NCBI RefSeq assembly: GCF_003952185.1
Contig: NZ_RXFS01000005.1
Location: 372,001 to 436,000 of the forward strand
DNA: 64,000 nt
Direction of reading: 5' to 3'
Source: Variovorax sp. 679
Lineage (GTDB): Bacteria; Pseudomonadota; Gammaproteobacteria; Burkholderiales; Burkholderiaceae_C
Shown here: positions 60,397-64,000 of the stretch, piece after piece
How the letters are laid out: each line of letters opens with the position of its first letter
Numbering within the stretch: the stretch's first letter is position 1
Made by a program: the position numbers and the translations under genes
The notes under the pieces: model-generated
The model's database searches: none
The model's input: only the letters and a program-made list of their open reading frames with translations
Told to the model about the DNA's origin: nothing

Positions 60397-62652
60397 TCAG
60401 GGGGCAGGAACCGTCCTGGATGCCGTCAATACCGACGCGGTGCGTCGGGCGGCGCGCAGCACCGCATCCAGGTGTGTACGGTCGCGTACGGCGATCACGA
60501 AGCGCAGGTCGGTCGAATCCTGCGGGGTTTCATCGGCCATTTCCACATGCGTGATATCGGCTTCTGCATCGGCCAGCGTGGCTGCGACGCGCGCCAGCAC
60601 GCCCTTGTCGTTGCGCACGGTGATGACCACGCCGGTCTCGAAGGCGCGCGTGGGTTCGTCCGCCCACTCGACGGCGAAGAAGCGTTCGCTGTCCTTGTGG
60701 CGAAGCCGCTGGCCGACGCCGCAGTCTTCCGTGTGCACCACCAGGCCTTCGCCATGGCCGAGATAGCCGACGATCGGGTCGCCGGGAATCGGCCGGCAGC
60801 ACAGCGCAAAACGCACCGACGAGTTCTCGCTGCCGTCCAGCGTGACCGCGCCCTGTGACACGGTTTCGTGCGAGATGAAGCGCTCGCGGCTCAGCAGCAG
60901 TGCGTCGGGCCGTTCGCCCAGCTCGGAAAGCATCGCCACCAGCCGCTTCGCGACGATGCTCGCGATGCGCTTGCCCAGGCCGATATCGGTCAGCAACTCG
61001 GAGCGGGTGCGGTTGCCGGTGAAGCGCAGAAGCTTTTCCCACAGCGCCTGGTGCTCCTCGTCTTCCTCGGGCAACTTGCTCAAGCCCTCGGCGCGCAGCG
61101 CCTGCGCGAGCAGCTTTTCGCCCAGCCCTTCGGATTCGGCATGCGCCAGCGTCTTCAGGTAGTGGCGGATCTTGGAACGCGCGCGACCGGTTCGCACGAA
61201 GCCCAGCCAGGCCGGGTTCGGCGTCGACACTGGCGCGGTGATCACCTCGACCACGTCGCCGTTCTTGAGCTCGGTGCGCAGTGGCACCTGGTCGCCGTTG
61301 ATACGTGCTGCCGAAGTGTGATCGCCGATATTGCTGTGGATGGCATAGGCGAAGTCGACGACCGTGGCGCCGCGGGGCAGCGCCATGATCTGGCTCTTCG
61401 GCGTGAACACGTAGACCGCGTCGGGAAACAGGTCGACCTTGACGTGGTCCCAGAACTCGGCGGCATCGCGCGTCTCGTCCTGGATGTCGAGCAGCGACTG
61501 CAGCCACTTGGTGCCCAGCCGGTCGTTGTTGGCTGCATTCGGCTCGGCTGCCTTGTACAGCCAGTGCGCGGCCACGCCGGACTCGGCCACCACGTGCATT
61601 GCCTCGGTCCGCAGCTGGAATTCGACACTCACGCCGGCCGGACCGACGAGCGTGGTGTGCAGCGACTGGTAGCCGTTGAGCTTGGCGATCGCGATGTGAT
61701 CCTTGAACTTGCCCGGCAGGGGCTTGTACATCTGGTGCAGGATGCCGAGCCCGGTGTAGCAGGCGATCACGTTCGGCACGATCAGGCGGAAGCCGTAGAT
61801 ATCGGTCACCTGGGCGAAGCTCAGGTGCTTTTCTTCCATCTTGCGGTAGATCGAATAGAGCGTCTTCTCGCGTCCTGCGATCCGCAGCGTCATGCCGGCT
61901 GCCGCAAAGGCGGTTTCGACCTCTTTCTGCACTTTCTGGATCAGGTCGCGTCGGCGGCCGCGGGCTTTGGCAACGGCCTTCGACAGCGTGGCGTAGCGCC
62001 ACGGTTTCAGATGCCGGAAAGACAGCTCCTGCAACTCGCGGTAGGTCTGGTTCAGCCCGAGCCGGTGCGCGATGGGAGCGTAGATGTCCAGCGTCTCGCG
62101 CGAAATGCGGCCCCATTTTTCACGCGGTGCATCGGCCAGCGTGCGCATGTTGTGCGTACGGTCCGCCAGCTTGACGAGGATGACGCGCACGTCGCGCGCC
62201 ATGGCCAGCAGCATCTTGCGGAACGACTCGGCCTGGTTCTCTTCGCGGGTGTTGAACTGCAGCTTGTCGAGCTTGGTGAGCCCGTCGACCAGCTCCGCGA
62301 CCGGAGCGCCGAAGCGTTCGATGAGTTCCGGCTTGGTGACGCCGCAATCCTCGATGGCATCGTGGAGCAGGGCGGCCATCAGTGCCTGCGCGTCGAGCTT
62401 CCACTCGGCACACTGTGCCGCCACGGCGATGGGATGGGTGATGTACGGCTCGCCGCTGTTGCGCAGTTGCCCCAGGTGCGCCTCGTCGGCGAAGCGGTAG
62501 GCGCGGCGGACCAGTTCGGTATCTTCCGGACTCAGGTAGTCCAGTCGGGCGGTCAGTGCGGCAAAGCTCGCGGCGGCCGCGTTCAGCGCCGCCGGACTCG
62601 GTTTCGGCGTGCCTTTCGGGGCATGGGACTGAGATTTGGCGACCGCGCTCAT
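60397..62652 (-). CDS. spoT: Bifunctional (p)ppGpp synthetase/hydrolase (Rel/SpoT family)
   Basis: 751 residues from the ATG at 62650-62652; an in-frame GTG at 62661 would add three residues. The HD hydrolase domain is intact (MAALLHDAIEDCGVTK, with HD in position), the synthetase domain contains YGFRLIVPNVIACYTG and NGYQSLHTTLVGP, then a TGS domain (VYVFTPKSQIMALPRGATVV) and a C-terminal ACT domain near VVITVRNDKGVLARV. The enzyme makes and degrades the stringent-response alarmone. It follows rpoZ and gmk on the minus strand, a common alpha- and betaproteobacterial order, but a terminator lies between rpoZ and this gene. Confidence 0.96.
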   Translation of the reverse strand: MSAVAKSQSHAPKGTPKPSPAALNAAAASFAALTARLDYLSPEDTELVRRAYRFADEAHLGQLRNSGEPYITHPIAVAAQCAEWKLDAQALMAALLHDAIEDCGVTKPELIERFGAPVAELVDGLTKLDKLQFNTREENQAESFRKMLLAMARDVRVILVKLADRTHNMRTLADAPREKWGRISRETLDIYAPIAHRLGLNQTYRELQELSFRHLKPWRYATLSKAVAKARGRRRDLIQKVQKEVETAFAAAGMTLRIAGREKTLYSIYRKMEEKHLSFAQVTDIYGFRLIVPNVIACYTGLGILHQMYKPLPGKFKDHIAIAKLNGYQSLHTTLVGPAGVSVEFQLRTEAMHVVAESGVAAHWLYKAAEPNAANNDRLGTKWLQSLLDIQDETRDAAEFWDHVKVDLFPDAVYVFTPKSQIMALPRGATVVDFAYAIHSNIGDHTSAARINGDQVPLRTELKNGDVVEVITAPVSTPNPAWLGFVRTGRARSKIRHYLKTLAHAESEGLGEKLLAQALRAEGLSKLPEEDEEHQALWEKLLRFTGNRTRSELLTDIGLGKRIASIVAKRLVAMLSELGERPDALLLSRERFISHETVSQGAVTLDGSENSSVRFALCCRPIPGDPIVGYLGHGEGLVVHTEDCGVGQRLRHKDSERFFAVEWADEPTRAFETGVVITVRNDKGVLARVAATLADAEADITHVEMADETPQDSTDLRFVIAVRDRTHLDAVLRAARRTASVLTASRTVPAP

Positions 62653-62696
62653 GGCTACCACTTTAGCGTGACCGCTGTATGGACGCGGCCGGACAT

Positions 62697-62725
62697 AAAA
62701 AAAGCACCGCTTTGCGGTGCCTTTT
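62697..62725 (-). terminator. Rho-independent terminator downstream of rpoZ
   Basis: Stem GCACCGC / GCGGTGC (62704-62710, 62714-62720) with a 3-nt loop, followed on the minus strand by seven T residues. It lies about 45 bp ahead of the spoT start, so spoT may rely on read-through or on its own promoter. Confidence 0.88.
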
Positions 62726-62745
62726 CGTTGCAGGGCTGCGTCAGA

Positions 62746-62949
62746 TCAGCCCGGCACCTTCTTGAGCATTTCGAGGCCGATCTTGCCTTCGGCGATCTCG
62801 CGCAGGGCGGTCACGGCGGGCTTGTTCTTGCTCTCGATCTTGGGGGCATGGCCCTGGCTCAGCATGCGCGCACGGTACGTGGCGGCCAGAACGAGCTGGA
62901 AGCGGTTCGGAATGTTGACGAGACAATCTTCGACGGTGATGCGGGCCAT
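62746..62949 (-). CDS. rpoZ: DNA-directed RNA polymerase omega subunit
   Basis: 67 residues. The conserved [20 protein letters not shown] start and the [20 protein letters not shown] core match omega, which helps assemble the beta' subunit and contributes to the ppGpp site. It lies between gmk and spoT on the minus strand, the usual order, and ends close to a terminator. Slightly shorter than the E. coli protein, as is common in betaproteobacteria. Confidence 0.95.
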   Translation of the reverse strand: MARITVEDCLVNIPNRFQLVLAATYRARMLSQGHAPKIESKNKPAVTALREIAEGKIGLEMLKKVPG

Positions 62950-62992
62950 GATGAGAATCTTTCGGTCGGTCTGGGAGCGGTGAGCTCGGAAA

Positions 62993-63637
62993 TCAGGGGA
63001 TGTTCAGTGCGGCGAAGGTGTCGGCACGCGCACGGCGTTGCGCGGAATACCGGAGTCGCTGAGCGTGGACGATCGCCTTGAGATCGAAAAGTGCGCGCTC
63101 AAATAACTCGTTGATTATAACGAAGTCGAATTGCCCGGCCTGGGCCATCTCTTCGGCGGCGTTCTTCAGCCGCGTTTCGATGACCGCGGCACTGTCTTCG
63201 CCGCGCCGTTCGAGCCGGGAGCGCAGTTCTTCCCAGCTGGGGGGCAGGATGAAGATCATGACCGCGTTGGCAAAGGTCTTGCGGATCTGCAGTGCGCCCT
63301 GGAAGTCGATCTCGAGGATGACATCGGCCCCCTGGGCGATGCGCTCCTCGATGGCCTTCTTTGAAGTACCGTAGCGGTGGCCGTGCACATGGGCCCATTC
63401 CACGAAGCCATCGGCCGCGATCAGCGCGTCGAACTCCGTTGGCGAGGCAAAGAAGTACTCGCGGCCGTGCTTTTCCTGCCCGCGCGGCGACCGGGTCGTG
63501 TGGGACACCGAAGGCTGCACCGCCGAATCGAGTTCCATCAGCGCCTTGACCAGGCTCGATTTGCCGGCGCCGCTGGGCGCCGCCACCACGAAGATATTGC
63601 CGGGGTAGTCCATTCTTTCGCTCGTCTTCGTCGTCAT
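62993..63637 (-). CDS. gmk: Guanylate kinase
   Basis: 214 residues from the ATG at 63635-63637, which overlaps the yicC stop by four bases; an internal ATG at 63613 (MDYPGN) is an alternative start. The P-loop is [16 protein letters not shown], followed by the GMP-binding region [20 protein letters not shown] and [15 protein letters not shown]. It phosphorylates GMP to GDP. It heads the gmk-rpoZ-(spoT) segment. Confidence 0.95.
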   Translation of the reverse strand: MTTKTSERMDYPGNIFVVAAPSGAGKSSLVKALMELDSAVQPSVSHTTRSPRGQEKHGREYFFASPTEFDALIAADGFVEWAHVHGHRYGTSKKAIEERIAQGADVILEIDFQGALQIRKTFANAVMIFILPPSWEELRSRLERRGEDSAAVIETRLKNAAEEMAQAGQFDFVIINELFERALFDLKAIVHAQRLRYSAQRRARADTFAALNIP

Positions 63638-64000
63638 TCGATGTTCTGGACCTGTTCGCGCATCTGCTCGATCAGGACCTTCATGTCCACGCCGATGCGC
63701 GTGAGCTCCAGCGCCGCCGACTTCGAGCCCAGGGTGTTGGCCTCGCGATGAAGCTCCTGGATCAGGAAGTCGAGGCGCTTGCCTATTTCTCCGCCCTTCT
63801 TGAGCAGTCGCTCGATCTCGTCGAGGTGCGAATTCAGCCGGGTGAGTTCTTCCGCCACGTCGATGCGGATCGCGAAGGCGGTGGCTTCGGTCAGGGCGCG
63901 GTCCTGGGCGGCTTCGGGCAGCGTGCCGCCCGTGCCGGCGGTCAGCCCCATGGCCTCCTGCCAACGCTCCAGAAAGCGGGTGCGCTGCTGTTCGACCAGC
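63634..64000 (-). CDS. yicC: YicC-family protein (endoribonuclease-like), N-terminally truncated by the window edge
   Basis: Only the C-terminal part is in the window; the frame runs off its right edge, so the gene itself is presumably complete. The visible part carries the conserved DUF1732 C-terminal segment, including [20 protein letters not shown] and [14 protein letters not shown], ending at a stop that overlaps the gmk start by four bases. YicC/YloC proteins have been linked to RNA degradation. The gmk neighbour is the usual one. Confidence 0.93.
   Translation of the reverse strand, partial: LVEQQRTRFLERWQEAMGLTAGTGGTLPEAAQDRALTEATAFAIRIDVAEELTRLNSHLDEIERLLKKGGEIGKRLDFLIQELHREANTLGSKSAALELTRIGVDMKVLIEQMREQVQNIE

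Overview
The window is high-GC DNA from a Burkholderiales bacterium of the Comamonadaceae; gene content and style fit Variovorax or a close relative. Pointers are the blocks lolB-ispE-tRNA(Gln)-prs-rplY-pth, rapZ-recN-nadK beside hrcA, gmk-rpoZ-spoT-greB, an HrcA operator (CIRCE) in front of rpoH, a pxpBCA 5-oxoprolinase cluster, and many peptide-uptake and LysR genes. Assignments come from reading sequence motifs and remembered family features; no database search was run.

Layout. 1-3.2 kb: end of heme O synthase, a SCO1-type copper chaperone, an AlkD-like HEAT-repeat protein, rpoH with a perfect CIRCE, and an Mpo1-like membrane protein. 3.4-6.1 kb: a response regulator and hybrid kinase pair. 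6.1-13.3 kb: ftsY, a catalytic/non-catalytic M16 peptidase pair, argP with lysE, rsmD and coaD. 13.4-19.7 kb: a 5-oxoproline region (pxpB, pxpC, pxpA, a LysR regulator, a secreted pyroglutamyl-peptidase-like lipoprotein that lacks the nucleophile Cys, a small exported protein, pcp). 19.7-27.2 kb: assorted metabolism (alpha/beta hydrolase, Yip1, histidine phosphatase, D-aminoacylase, TPR protein, tautomerase/LysR, YitT). 27.2-35.6 kb: a minus-strand dipeptide ABC transporter operon with two paralogous binding proteins and an amidase. 35.7-50.1 kb: mostly housekeeping (ferredoxin, pth, rplY, prs, tRNA-Gln, ispE, lolB, TPR protein, mutM, dynamin-like GTPase, mutY, rapZ, recN, nadK). 58.3-64 kb: hrcA, three tRNAs, greB, spoT, rpoZ, gmk, yicC.

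Accessory element. Between the divergent housekeeping genes nadK and hrcA lies an apparently complete filamentous (inovirus-type) prophage of about 8.1 kb (about 50.11-58.26 kb). Its order is: repressor-like HTH gene (minus strand), an operator array, a cytosine-methyltransferase-like gene, ssDNA-binding protein, several very small membrane or coat genes, a major coat protein with signal peptide, a TspB/pIII-like adhesin, a pVI-like DUF2523 protein, a Zot/pI assembly ATPase, a repeat-rich non-coding segment, a ribbon-helix-helix gene, a HUH rolling-circle initiator, an opposing small membrane protein, and a serine recombinase. It sits about 10 bp from nadK and about 50 bp from hrcA, so host expression on both sides, including the HrcA-CIRCE-rpoH heat-shock circuit, may be affected.

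A roughly 95-bp two-hairpin dispersed repeat occurs three times (10.3, 13.3 and 25.1 kb), with compensatory changes that support a conserved stem. The only stretch over 300 bp without a convincing gene is 55628-56144, inside the prophage.
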